Origin: Paulinella micropora
Lineage: Eukaryota; Cercozoa; Imbricatea; Euglyphida
Length of the DNA: 64,000 nt
Direction of reading: 5' to 3'
Assembly (NCBI GenBank): GCA_009731375.1
Contig: BJOX01000171.1
Span: 455,977-519,976, forward strand
Under the pieces are notes generated by a model, which worked only from the letters and a program-made list of their open reading frames with translations, was not told the origin of the DNA and did no database searches. Below are positions 44,224 to 54,882 of this stretch, piece by piece. Position 1 is the stretch's first letter; every line of letters starts with the position of its first letter. The position numbers and the translations under genes were made by a program.

Positions 44224-45587
44224 AACTGGCGCGGGTCAGTACGTATGTAGGTATGACTGGTCCGAGTGCGTGGAAGGGCTGTGGAAGATGATGATGATGG
44301 GCTGGAGGTCAAATTCGAAGTTGTGCTCGAAGATGAACTTGAGAACGAGCTCGATGATGAACTTGATGATGAACTTGAGGGCGGGATCGAGGATGAACTT
44401 GCTGACGAGCTTGATGACGAACTTGAGAGCGGATTTGATACCGCATTCCATGAGAGGAATGTTTGTGCCAAGAGCGGATACGCGATGAAGTTATAGTGGT
44501 CTATAAACGGGTGGATCATGCGTGTCGACGTCTTCCATTGGATATTGTTCGCGGGTGGCGGAACAAGATAGGTCCCATGGGAGTCGTTTGCTGTGTCCAG
44601 TAGTGCTCGTTCCACGCGGGGATGATCCCAACCGTGCGCTCTGCGAATTTGAACATTGTCCGGCCATAGTCCTTGGCTGGTTAGCAGTTGTTCTGGAATC
44701 CAGTAACCAATGTGTGGGCATCTAGGATATGTACCAGCGAAACAACTGGTTCCTATGGTCGGAAAGTAATTCGCGTATATTTCTTTGACAATCCAAAGGT
44801 CCTCGTCCGAGTCAGGGGCATATTCCCTTGTGCGCTTACCATCGGTCGGGCGTAGCCATACGTCTGGTACGGGGCGGACCGGGTGATACGTCATGGGCGG
44901 GGTTGCTCCTGTGCTATGGATCGTGGTTGGAGTTTGGAGTTTGGCTCGACGGAGTTGCGTGGGATCTCCGATCTGAGCGCGAGTGTTTGGTGTAGACGGC
45001 CTTGCTTCGAATCCTGTGAGACCACTTGGATTGTCCAGGCGGGTGGGTCCGGGTGAAGGGGGCGCTTGCTGCATAGAAGGTGATATGGAAATCCTTCGTC
45101 GCGGGTTGCGTCGTTCGAGGATGGGCCGCGTGGGTCCCAGAGGCGATGGTGCCACTGTATCATCGGCGATTCCGGGAATCGTCTCATGCGTGCCAATTTG
45201 TAGTGGCAAAGGCGGTAGTGACTCCGATCTCCCTTGGAGGGATCCAAAGAGGTCGCGGTTGATCTGGCCTACCGGCCTGCAGTCTGCGATCGTCGGGGTC
45301 GCCAAACCGGGTGCTGGCGCAGACGACGGTGACGAAGGCTGTTCTGCGATGGTCGGTAGAGGCGATGTCGATGGAATGTCCGCGAATCGTTGATCCAAAC
45401 GCAAGGCGGGTGGCGCCGATGTTGATACCGCACTTGAGGATGAAGACGAAGATGATGATGCTAGTGATGCTGATGCTACCGATGCAGGTGATGCCGATGA
45501 TGCATAGCTCAATGAGCGTCTGGTCTGTGAGTCTCTGTCTCCAGAGCGCTCAATCAGATGTGGTGCCAGTTCGTCTTCTCTCTTCAT
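44139..45587 (-). pseudogene. Extra module, part 1: Ser/Pro-rich protein with conserved C-terminal part
   Basis: Starts with its own ATG, 38 bases before the protease frame ends, echoing the ATGA overlap of the plus element. The N-terminal half is Ser/Pro-rich and low complexity. The second half (WIVKEIYANYFPTIGTSCF ... MIHPFIDHYNFIAYPLL) weakly matches the plus-element counterpart (IQYAPHQLCSHRCYHYLPYL). Confidence 0.55.
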
Positions 45588-46540
45588 AGCCGAGGTCAGC
45601 CACCATATTGCCGATCCGGGTATCGGTTGGGCATGGGCCGATGGTATCTTCCCCCTGGTGATGCGGGCCGCTAGCGGTTGGAGTAGCGGCCGCGGCTGCC
45701 TGCGGTGCCGAAGATTCCTCTGGACTCAAAGATGAGTTGATTCTGTGTTGTTTATAACGAGGCATGCCCTTCTGCTCCTGATTCGAGGTTGCTCCACGAG
45801 TGCGGTGGGCGATGTGCGAAGCTTGTGACGGTGTAGGAGGGCCGGTGTTGCCTTCCTCTTCTTCTTCCTCGCCGTCTTCCTCGTCGTCCTCTTCGTCGTC
45901 CTCTTCGTTGGCCTTGCGCTCCTCTTCGTCATCAGTGTCCGAGTACCCATCGCCGAATCTGACTAGCTCCACGTCTCCGGTGACCGGATTAGTTCGTGCT
46001 ACTCGAGGGTGGCATGGCTGCCTCTTGCGGGAAGACATAAAAAGGTTTACGGTACGGCCGTAGAGATGGGCATTCGACGTGGAGAGGAGGTCGTGGGACT
46101 TTGAAGGAAGCGGTAGGCTAGGACGGCGATCGATGATCTTTTTAAATTTGGCCAACGGATAGGTGGTTTCCGTTGCTAGTGTGGCGGGCCGGAAGTCGTA
46201 GCTAACCGTTGCAAGTTGTAGATCGCCGATCTGTAGAGGCGTCTCGAAGAGGTGGAACTCCGCCTCGTAGACGATTTGCTTGGATGCAGGCTTCAGGGGC
46301 ATGTAGTCCGTGGGCTTGATCGCTTGAGCGTCGTCGATAGAGAGGTTGAGTTGTGCTGCAACTTCGTTGGCGAGGAGTACATTCATGCCGTCGGGAAGAT
46401 GGCTTGAAATGTAGATGGTGATGGCGTGGAGCGGAGACGTCGGATGCTGAGACGAATAGCTCTATGCCTTCAGCAAGTACAGCATTAATGCCCACAGATG
46501 AGCGTGCGTCAACGGGTGGGAGTGACAAAATTTCAAATCC
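45550..46540 (-). pseudogene. Protease C-terminal part and acidic tail
   Basis: SSHLPDGMNVLLANEVAAQL aligns with the retropepsin core of the plus element (SSQHVPPGADILLGTALIMQ). It is followed by an acidic Glu/Asp run, also present in the plus element. The frame is disrupted between here and the protease active-site segment. Confidence 0.6.
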
Positions 46541-47311
46541 TTAGTGAAGTACCCACTCGAGGAGGGCTACTCCTTTGCAGTTGCATGCCGAGTCTAAAAC
46601 GCATGAGGTTTTACCGATGACTTCGTTCGTCGGGGATGGACGCAAGGATTTGCGTACATAGATGCTCCCGCAGACGACCGTCGGGATCGTTGAGATGCGT
46701 AGTAGACGCCGCGACTTCGAGCGCGTTGTCATATGGAAGGCCCGGGGCTGCTGGCTACGTTTAGCGGCCGCGGATGGCTTCCAATTGCAATGCTTACCTT
46801 CGTCTTGACAGCACTGTTGACGAAGTTTGCATTGTTCGAACGTGTGCTTCGGAGTCTGATTATCCTTCAGGAACTGATTGTGCTCCTTGCAGTAGGAACA
46901 TGGGACTCCGGTGAAGGGCGGGCGCTTCGGTGAGCTTGCTGCCGACTTGGTAGTCGCCGTAACCATCGAGGATTTCTTCGGAGGGATAACGATCGCGTTC
47001 GCACCAGTGAGGGGCGGGCGTGTCGCTGTCTTCTTCGCAGGTGGATGCGCTTTATCCGTCTTGGTCCGCTTGTTGGGGCGGCCTCGATCCGGTGAGGATG
47101 ACGGTTGAGCCATTGACATGGACTCAGCCTTACGCTTCTGCCATGGAGGGCGGTTGGGTTCCTTGTTCTCCTGCTGCGTCGTGCGCTGTCTTTTCCTTTG
47201 GCGAGGGTCAGCCTTAGCGGGTGAATCGCGTGGGGAAGAAGAAGGCGTAGGACGATCGCGCCATCGCCTGTTGTTATCGGCGTGGAGGGCTTCGTAACAT
47301 TTTCCATCCAT
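46541..47311 (-). pseudogene. Nucleocapsid-like Cys/His region and protease active site
   Basis: Basic, Pro/Lys/Arg-rich, with CSYCKEHNQFL ... HTFEQCKLRQQCC ... HCNW, a Cys/His cluster shared with the plus element (CSYCKRFGK ...). Near the end, SCVLDSACN occupies the retropepsin D-T/S-G position, with Ala in place of Gly. Confidence 0.6.
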
Positions 47312-47347
47312 GGCCAGTACTCCTCCATGACGTGGAGGTCAAGGGAG

Positions 47348-48992
47348 TCAGCCCAAGGGAGAAGGTCGGTGAGGTTGCGGGGCCAGGTAACTCCACACGT
47401 GTCGAGTATGTCCGCCGTATCGCGTCCATCGATCTCGTTCCATAGGGGTCAACATCCGGGATAAGTCTCGGACTTGATTCAAGTCGGCGATCATGTATCC
47501 GGCGGTGTAGGCTGTATCGTAGCTAGTGATACACCTGTTGACGTAGGCTGAGAGGCCTTCCCTTTTGAAGCGTCGTAGCTTGAGAGCTTGCAGAGCTGGT
47601 CGCTTCGTATCTCCCTTGTCCAAACGTCCTTTGAATAACTCGCGAAAGTATTCAAGGAGCATGTAGGGGATGACGTTCCAAACGCGGATGCGTTCGTCGG
47701 TGACACGAATGTAGCGCGCCCAATATGCATCCATGAGTGCTACTGCAGTTTTATCCCCACTTTTGTACTGTATCTATGATGCGATTGCATGTCAAGAGCA
47801 TGGACATGCTATTCAACTGTAAGTTAAACGCGAGTTCACGAGCTTGAGTTGCAGCGTCAGAGGTAGGTACGGTAGTTGGGTGAGACATGACAAACAGAGA
47901 GCGAACTCGGGACATCATGTGTAGGGTACGTGTCGGTGTACCAGCAGGTGTGGATGAACGTAGGAGCATTCTTTCCGACGACGTCGATGGCGATTCACCA
48001 CCCGTTGTTGACGAGGATGAAGTAGCCGTCCGCGATGCGGTGTCGATCGTGGCTGACGGTGTCGTTGAAGTCTCGGTCGCCGAAGTTGTAGTCGTCGTAC
48101 TAGTTGATGAGCTAGACGATGAACTCGAAGGACTGGATGATGAGCTCGACGATGAGCCTGACGGTGAGCTTGACGGTGAGCTTGACGGTGATGCCAGGGG
48201 CTCGCTCGTCAAAGCTGTATCCGAAGTTGTGGGCGACGGAGTGGGCTCGACTTCACTTTCCACAGCAGCGAGCGCTGTCGGGTAGGGTTCTTCTTCTTGA
48301 ATAGAGAACATAGGGCGCATCCTCAAGGTACCACCTTGTAGCGTCATGCCCAGTGAGAGATTGTTCGTCGCTCGTGAAGGCGTCAGCGTGTAGGGTACCA
48401 AACTTGTTGCTCCCGTCGAAGTTGTGGGTGCCAAACCTGTGGATGGCGGTTGACCTCGAAGGAAGGGGTCCATCGCTGAGAACGGGTCGTCAAACACTGT
48501 ATCTGTCAAAGATAAAGATCGACTTACGTTTGTTTGTGCACGTCTTGCATAAAGTGATCCCACTGGTGGGAGAGATGCACGTTGAGGCAAGGGTGTAGCT
48601 CCACTAGCCAGGCTTCCTGGGCGGGCAAACGGATCAGCTGAGGTGGATGAAGGTGTTCGGCTACTGGGAGTTAGTGCAGTTGCACCATATGGCATCGCAA
48701 CTGGAGTAAATGCTGCTGTTGGGCTTGTTCCAGGAGGCGGTGTCGCAGTAGGCGATGGTGTGGCCGGGGTGGAGGGGCTCGCCGATGGAGGACCTGATGG
48801 GGCGAGTACTGGTGGAATACTTCCAGTAGGTATCGCCGGTGCTGTACCAGTCGGTATCGGTGCAGGAAGAGCGCTTGCTGGAACAGTGCTGGCTGGAAGA
48901 GTGCTGGCTGGAGGCAGTACAGGACCTGTAGGTATTCCAGGCACGCCAGGAGCAGCAATCGAAACAGGCAAATAGTTTACGTGTAATTCCAA
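47348..48992 (-). pseudogene. Gag, central and C-terminal parts
   Basis: Pro/Ser/Thr-rich middle, then the capsid-like segment (AFNLQLNSMSMLL ... MDAYWARYIRV ... RVWNVIPYMLLEYFRELF) homologous to plus-element Gag (WKIDIVYDVTKSF region). A one-base break near 47750 splits it, in a GGGG stretch. Same frame as 49065-49583 apart from a single TAG. Confidence 0.65.
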
Positions 48993-49064
48993 AGGAATAA
49001 TAGTACACAGCTGGTTCCAGAGAGCTATCTGTTGAGCTGCAGAGCCTGCGGGTCCCAGGTAATC

Positions 49065-49583
49065 CTAATAGATGTCATTGGGCGTCACGTTGGGGTTACA
49101 CATCAGCTTGAGGGCCGGAGTCGGTACCAGTGGTAGATGTAACAAATTTGTTTGTTTATCTTTTATTGCTTTGAGTAGAATATTTCGGTACTCACCAGAG
49201 TAAGTGGTGAAGATGTCTTCCTTAAACTGCGTAGATTGAGTCCAGGAGAGGTCCGTAGTGAGAGGAATTGACTTTCCTTCTTCAACTTCTTTCTGAAACT
49301 TCTTCTCAGAAGGCAAGAGACCATGGTAGACGCCCAGGATGGTAAACGAATCCAAACATTTCCTCTTGTGTTCCCGAAGGCGTGCCAGAGGATCGTCGTG
49401 AGTTGGCGAACATCGTAGGTAACCAGGAGTGAGCCAGGTAGCGTAGGTACACGTGGAGTGCGTTGATGGCAGTGAAAAGGGTGAATTCACTGTGTGATAG
49501 AAGGGTGTTTCTAACACAAACAAAACCAGACACATACTGTGTTGGTTGGCTGCATAGAGTGTAGAAAAGCAGAGATATGACAC
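49065..49583 (-). pseudogene. Gag N-terminal part, closed by in-frame TAG
   Basis: LREHKRKCLDSFTILGVYHG aligns with the plus-element Gag start (RYRDECLNILRTLRTSLKLP). The TAG is followed in frame, 24 codons later, by the next Gag segment, so one stop interrupts an otherwise continuous Gag. The true start codon is not clear; the first 60 residues of this open frame probably belong to the leader. Confidence 0.55.
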
Positions 49584-49743
49584 AAAAATGCAGAGACAGG
49601 TGAACGATCTGTCTCACATATGTGGTTTGAGTTACGTCTGATCTCCTACTTTCGTTGAGTAGTACCTTCCTTGTGGGAGGTGCTTTCAAATCGATCTGTC
49701 GACAGAACACACATAACTCTTTGTGTGCAGTTTCCACTTGAAA

Positions 49744-49756
49744 GGAAAATTCGAAT
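49744..49756 (-). promoter_or_regulatory. Putative primer-binding site of the minus element
   Basis: Directly after the LTR end (...CTCACA), the minus strand reads ATTCGAATTTTCC. The plus element has ATTCGAATTTGCC at the matching place. It does not start with the usual TGG of tRNA-primed elements. Confidence 0.45.
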
Positions 49757-50385
49757 TGTGAGTTTGGATACAACCCTAAGGGGTAATTACACAACGAACT
49801 CTTATTAAAGAACTCTATGGCTGCATACAGTCCTGACTCCATGAGAGCAGGTGAAATACCAGTAAATAGCAGAGAGGTCACTTCGTTTATTTACTACGGT
49901 AGGTTTCTACTGGTTTGCAGACTTGGTTGCAACGTACGAGCGTAGGTGAACGTAAATTGTGAGTTGGTTTGCATGCGCAAGCTTGAAGACATATAGAGTA
50001 CTTGAAGAAGTACGTTCAAGTCAAAATAAAGTTCAAGTGGTCGTAAATAGTTGTGGATTCAAAGTTTTCGCATTTTTGTGTTAAATTGCAGGCAAATGGT
50101 CCGTGCGGATCCATCCTTTTTGTCCTTCAAGTCCCTTGTCCGCAAATTTACCGTCTCATGCGAGTTCACGGGAAATAGGGGGAAAAGGTAATAGAAAGGG
50201 GGGAAAAGGTAACTGCTGGAAAAACTTTGAATTAATCGTTTGAAGTCATTTCTGAACGGAATCGAAAACTAGTTAGTGAAGTCGAAACGTCGTGCAGAGG
50301 AGAATCTAACGATCCGGTCACCCAAAAACAGAAGGATGTCAACTGTAGCGGTTTTGGCCGGTCGTTAAAGTGCTCAGTCTGATAG
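49757..50385 (-). repeat. 5' LTR of the minus-strand element
   Basis: 629 bases, direct repeat of 35809-36445 with about twenty differences including small indels. Transcription would run leftwards. Confidence 0.85.
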
Positions 50386-51127
50386 GCAGTGATCCGATTT
50401 TTGCAGTGTTGATTTTTCAAGTTGAAGAGGTATTATTAATAATAGTGAAATTTCCCATGTCAAAAATGGTGTCTGTTGTATCGGAATCAACACTGTACCG
50501 GACCGAATTATCAATATTGTGATAAACTTATTCGTTAAACTTCTTCAAGTTTTTACTTCAAGTTTACACTTCTATTTTTAGTTCCGGCACTTCATTTTTC
50601 CCGTTTATTTATCAACTGTCATAACTTGTAGTGTTACGTTTTCAACTACTATTAACAGATATGTTCATTTTTCCATTGCCTGCTATTTTCTCTAAATACG
50701 CTGACTATTGCCTTTTTGTCCCATATCTACTTGACTGTGAGAAACTTTTATTCCTTTTGACGCTTTTTACGGCTCTTAGTCATTTATCTATTCGGCCCTT
50801 CAAGTCAAATAGGTAATGCTAACTGCCATTCAAGTCAAATGGCAAAGACTTTATTTTTTTTCTCAGACTGACTTGAAATATCTAACTGCTACACAACAAC
50901 AGGTACTTCTTGAGAACTAGCAGATATTCTCAGAATTTGTCTTGTTTCGCAAGATACAAGTAGTCTGTCATGCAACTGTACTGAATAAACTGGAATTGAC
51001 CATCCCAGGAGTCTTTTTGTACAATTCCCAAGCCTCGGAAATATTTTCGGGTCTAATGACAGCCGTGTGGCTATTCAAGTGAATGCCGGTTGGTAATTTC
51101 CTCACAGGGGTGTAGTCAAGACTTACA
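50386..51127 (+). promoter_or_regulatory. Probable 5' LTR region of the plus-strand element
   Basis: Ends GTGTAGTCAAGACTTACA, similar to the minus-element LTR end (GTTGTATCCAAACTCACA), immediately before the shared ATTCGAATTT motif. Its left boundary cannot be set because no 3' LTR is in the window. Confidence 0.5.
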
Positions 51128-51140
51128 ATTCGAATTTGCC
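51128..51140 (+). promoter_or_regulatory. Putative primer-binding site of the plus element
   Basis: ATTCGAATTTGCC, one base different from the minus-element motif, directly after the inferred LTR end. The core ATTCGAAT is self-complementary. Confidence 0.45.
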
Positions 51141-51507
51141 TATATTTCTCGGAAGAGTCACACTTTGTGTGTGCTGTATACAGCTCGGATTGGGGAACTC
51201 CTACCTGTGTTTGGAAAGATCGACAGCGAACATTCTCAAGGTCACTCATCACACTCACACCGGACAGCTAGTTCACCTGTCTTCAAGTGATCGTTGTGTG
51301 ATGACCGTTGAGCATGCTCACCACACGCAGAGAGGCGATTTTTTTCTATGTTTTCAAGTTCTGTTCAACCTCGTTCAAGTTCCTGCATACATAGAAACAC
51401 TCCCTCAGATAAGAACACACACTAGCAAATTGCACACAAGGTCTCCTTTGCAAATTCCAGACCTTTTGCTACATGGTGGTTCTTCTCTAACCGTTTTGAG
51501 TGCAGAA

Positions 51508-53589
51508 ATGAGTCTTCCAGCCTCGTTTCCGCGCCCCAACTACGACCTGGTCTCCAAGGAGTCCCGCTACCGTGATGAATGCCTCAACATTCTTCGAACC
51601 TTGCGCACGAGCCTCAAGCTGCCGTTCATGGAGACGTACCAGAAGGCCCTCAAGAAAGGTACGGCAAAGAAGATCTCGCCCCAGACGGATGGGATCAGCC
51701 GAGCTCACTTTCTCAAGGTAGTTTTGAAAACTCTCGAGAAAGATCTTTGCCCCCTCCTGAGCAAAGCAATCAAGGAAGGCCTCCTCAACCTTGAGGAGGA
51801 GCCCTTTATTGCTATGCAACCTATCGAACAGCTGAGGGACTATTGGTTAGATCCCGCAGTGTTCTACCAATGGACCGCTTTTCGAGGAGAGAGGGACCTA
51901 GCGATCAGTCGCTATAACGATTTGGTCAAGAAGGTTGGTTGGGCACAGACCCCGGATTATGTGCCCACCACTCTGCGTTATGGAATGGGCACAGGTACTT
52001 TAGGTGCACGAGCTGTGGGGCTCCCACGCCCCGGGCTTACAACTACGTTGCCGACTGGTGCTTCGGCAGCCACGGCGCCAACGACTACGACCACTACGAT
52101 GCCCTCGACATCTGGAATTCCAGTAACGTCGTTGTCGTCGTCGTCGTCTACGTCGTTGCCGTCGTCGTCGTCGTCGACCTCGTCTTCGTCGTTGGCTAGG
52201 TCAGCTATGGCCCCTATCGTACAGCCGACTCCGACCAGAGGATACACACCAAGAGGTGGAGCTTTTCGACCTTACGATGATCGCGCCTTCAGCTCGCTGG
52301 GAAGTGGACTTGGCACGGCAAGTGGGACGGACGCTCAACGCTCGTTGTTCAGCGGACGCTCGACGTCGTCGTTTGTACTCCAATCGCCGCAGCCGTCTAC
52401 TTCGTCGGGCTCCACGACGCTTTTTCGGCGGAGCCCCAGCTTCCCGGGTGCGTTTTCTTCGCCTACGGATCCCAGACGTGGAGATGCCGACGTGTTCCTC
52501 TCTCCGTTCCAAGCACGTGGAGACGATGATGCTCCGTCTCGTAATCTCTTTACCTTTTCGCCCGAGCCCCGACGGACACGAGGGGTAACTTTTGCACCTC
52601 AAGTCCTGACAGGCCCGCCGATTAGTGATGATGATGACGAAAAGGAAATGGAGGCCCCCACGATTCCCACACCCGTTGACGACAGCAAGGCCGGTGCGTT
52701 GCCCTCCACGCCTGCCCTCGGGGTAGACGGAGCGGCACCAGCCACCGAGCCCGTTGCAGTTGCCGCGGAAGTAGCGGAATCCGAGGCCCCCGCGACCGGC
52801 GCCAGCACCTCGACCCTCACAAGCCAAGAGCCCTCCTCGGAGAGCAGCTTGCGGAACGTACCCCAGCCGCGGACTCGGAGTGGGGCCCCATCGGCGTTCA
52901 ACGGCGGATCGCTTCTCATGATGGTGGCGCCCGCGGAGTCGGCTACGGAGAAGTATCAACGCCGGCTACGCGAGATCAAGAAGCTGAAGTTTGAGCACGT
53001 GACGTTGGGCTACACGCTACGCTTCTTCCTTCACAACTTGTCCGCTTTCATGACTCGGCCGGAGGCCGAGTATTTCCTGAATGCATGGTCGGCAAGGATC
53101 TCTTCGCGGGATCCTTACGAAAAGTCCTTACAGCTCCTACCTTGGATCTGGCTGGACTACCGGGTTGATTCACGCTGGAAGATTGACATCGTTTACGATG
53201 TCACCAAATCTTTCAGCCCGGGCTACCGCAACGATATGAAACGTCGGGCTAAAGAAGATTTAGCCACGTTCATAACACGATTACAAAAGTTGTTTAGGCA
53301 ACTACACAACGAAGGTATCGTGTCGGCGGAAGCCACCAAGTACGAAATCGCCCGGCGATGTGTATCGCCTATGGAGATACAGCACATCGAGGCCATGCAA
53401 GAGGAAAGAAAGAGGAGGGGTATCGCGCCGACCCGCACCCTGGACGAACTCAAGCACCTCGCGGGTCCTCACCGATTGGGACCAGAAGATGATTCCTACG
53501 CCCGCCGAACACGACTCATCTCGCCGCCCGCCGCGCAAGGAGAAAGCCAAGCTGTCTACGAAGAAGACGAAGCCTCGATGGCCCCGTGA
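51508..53589 (+). CDS. Gag polyprotein of the plus element
   Basis: Start chosen at ATG 51508, where alignment with the other element's Gag begins. N-terminal helical domain (residues 1-155), a Ser/Thr/Pro-rich middle (to about 480), then a capsid-like helical domain (LGYTLRFFLHNLSAFM ... KEDLATFITRLQKLFRQLH, residues about 500-620). About 693 residues, intact. It would form the particle and bind element RNA. Ends TGA; the Cys/His region continues in another frame. Confidence 0.7.
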   Translation: MSLPASFPRPNYDLVSKESRYRDECLNILRTLRTSLKLPFMETYQKALKKGTAKKISPQTDGISRAHFLKVVLKTLEKDLCPLLSKAIKEGLLNLEEEPFIAMQPIEQLRDYWLDPAVFYQWTAFRGERDLAISRYNDLVKKVGWAQTPDYVPTTLRYGMGTGTLGARAVGLPRPGLTTTLPTGASAATAPTTTTTTMPSTSGIPVTSLSSSSSTSLPSSSSSTSSSSLARSAMAPIVQPTPTRGYTPRGGAFRPYDDRAFSSLGSGLGTASGTDAQRSLFSGRSTSSFVLQSPQPSTSSGSTTLFRRSPSFPGAFSSPTDPRRGDADVFLSPFQARGDDDAPSRNLFTFSPEPRRTRGVTFAPQVLTGPPISDDDDEKEMEAPTIPTPVDDSKAGALPSTPALGVDGAAPATEPVAVAAEVAESEAPATGASTSTLTSQEPSSESSLRNVPQPRTRSGAPSAFNGGSLLMMVAPAESATEKYQRRLREIKKLKFEHVTLGYTLRFFLHNLSAFMTRPEAEYFLNAWSARISSRDPYEKSLQLLPWIWLDYRVDSRWKIDIVYDVTKSFSPGYRNDMKRRAKEDLATFITRLQKLFRQLHNEGIVSAEATKYEIARRCVSPMEIQHIEAMQEERKRRGIAPTRTLDELKHLAGPHRLGPEDDSYARRTRLISPPAAQGESQAVYEEDEASMAP

Positions 53590-53775
53590 CATCCCGACGG
53601 ACGCCCAACTGCAAGTTGTGGAAAAGAAGCGCTCTGGCCCGGCCCCGAAGGATCCGGCCAAGGAGAATCGCGCGCCGCGTGGCAAGAGCTCGGAGCCCTG
53701 CTCTTACTGCAAGCGATTTGGGAAGGTAGACAACCCAACCACTCCTTACAGGTTTGTAGGAATCGCGTTCGCGAC
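53590..53775 (+). pseudogene. Nucleocapsid-like Cys/His region, frame-shifted
   Basis: In the frame two bases on from Gag: a Lys/Arg-rich stretch and CSYCKRFGKVDNPTTPY. The matching second half (CRNRVRDL ... DWCPP) lies in the frame of the following protease segment. Programmed shift or indel cannot be separated. Confidence 0.5.
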
Positions 53776-54882
53776 TTGGAGAAGGGGATCAACGCCGACT
53801 GGTGTCCTCCACAATCCGGCAACCCATCCGATCCTAGTCATTCTAACCAACGCAAAGCCAATACGGCCGCGCGTTCAGCTAGAATTACGGGAGTTGGCTT
53901 CACTGGGGCCAATGCGATCGCTATCAAGAAGCCGGCCCCTTGGAAGAAGGAACGCAAGACTCCCGCGGTGACCGCCCTGATCGCTTCCGAAGACGCGGCG
54001 GACTCCCCAGCCCAGGTACAGATATTGGACTCCAAGATCGACACGGCTCTCGAATGCCGCTCAGTCGTTCCTGGACGTCCGCGAAAGGCAAACGTCCTCC
54101 AAGGACGGGTCTTGGCTATTGCCAAACTGGACCAAGCGTCCGCGAAGGCCATTGACATCTTTGTCATTATTGACACAGGATGCAACACCTTAGGACTAAT
54201 CCACCCTCGCCTAACGAGACAGCTAGGTCTTTTGGAGAGAGATTTGCCTTCCCTCACAGCCCGGACGGCTCAAGGGACTATTAAGATGGTGAAGGGAGTA
54301 AAGATGTATGTTCAGGTCCACGCCACGCGAGGTTGGGACAAAATATACCTTTATTCCTCCCAACATGTCCCCCCGGGAGCAGACATTTTGCTTGGGACTG
54401 CACTTATCATGCAGACCAATATTTCCACGGATTCGCTTTTTACCTTGATGGTGGCCGGCCATCAGTGGCCGGCCCTACCAACAAGGCCCGACAACGAACA
54501 GATCCTTTTGGACGAGTTCGAAATCGTATCCCCATCCCGGAAGCCCGACGAGATTTCAGGACACGTTTTGCGCAGCAATACCATCTTGAAACATGGTCCC
54601 TGCCAACAGGTAGTTACACTGATGGACTTCCCCACGGATGATAACGTGGATGAGACCCTTCAGCATAACGACCACAAGGAATTCGAATGTCCTTTCAGCC
54701 TTCTTCCTCTGGTGGCTGTTTCCACAGACGGAGAAGACGACAAGGACGGGGAGCAACAACAGGAAGGGGATCCTGCTGAGACGGAGGACGAGGAAGAGGA
54801 AGGGGATAGTAAGGCTTCAGCCGCCAGACGCGCTCCAGGACCGACCAGGAGAGACGAGCAAATACGCCCGTCTCTTCCATGA
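53776..54882 (+). CDS. Retropepsin-like aspartic protease and acidic tail
   Basis: Open from a non-ATG codon, so probably made as a Gag fusion. The active site is FVIIDTGCNTLGLI (about residues 128-141; D-T-G). The second half has PPGADILLGTALI, the conserved I-L-L-G of retropepsins. An acidic Glu/Asp-rich tail ends at TGA 54880-54882, overlapping the next ATG as ATGA. Confidence 0.8.
   Translation: MEKGINADWCPPQSGNPSDPSHSNQRKANTAARSARITGVGFTGANAIAIKKPAPWKKERKTPAVTALIASEDAADSPAQVQILDSKIDTALECRSVVPGRPRKANVLQGRVLAIAKLDQASAKAIDIFVIIDTGCNTLGLIHPRLTRQLGLLERDLPSLTARTAQGTIKMVKGVKMYVQVHATRGWDKIYLYSSQHVPPGADILLGTALIMQTNISTDSLFTLMVAGHQWPALPTRPDNEQILLDEFEIVSPSRKPDEISGHVLRSNTILKHGPCQQVVTLMDFPTDDNVDETLQHNDHKEFECPFSLLPLVAVSTDGEDDKDGEQQQEGDPAETEDEEEEGDSKASAARRAPGPTRRDEQIRPSLP

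Larger units (their letters stand above)
35809..50385 (-). mobile_element. Large Ty3-like LTR retroelement, 14.6 kb, minus strand
   Basis: Bounded by direct repeats 35809-36445 and 49757-50385. Coding order from its 5' end (right): gag, zinc region and protease, about 5 kb of extra coding sequence, RT, RNase H, integrase with a long C-terminal extension. The order RT-RH-IN identifies the Ty3 type. Multiple frameshifts, one in-frame TAG in gag and two gaps show that this copy, as assembled, cannot act alone. About twenty differences between its LTRs argue against a very recent insertion. Confidence 0.85.

Noticed and set aside
45800-45960. Plus-strand poly-Ser open frames within the retroelement
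   Set aside because: Reverse-strand shadows of the acidic Glu/Asp tract in the protease tail.
35804-50390. Target-site duplication for the minus-strand element
   Set aside because: The bases flanking the LTRs (CTGCA on the left, GCAGT on the right) do not match, so none is claimed.
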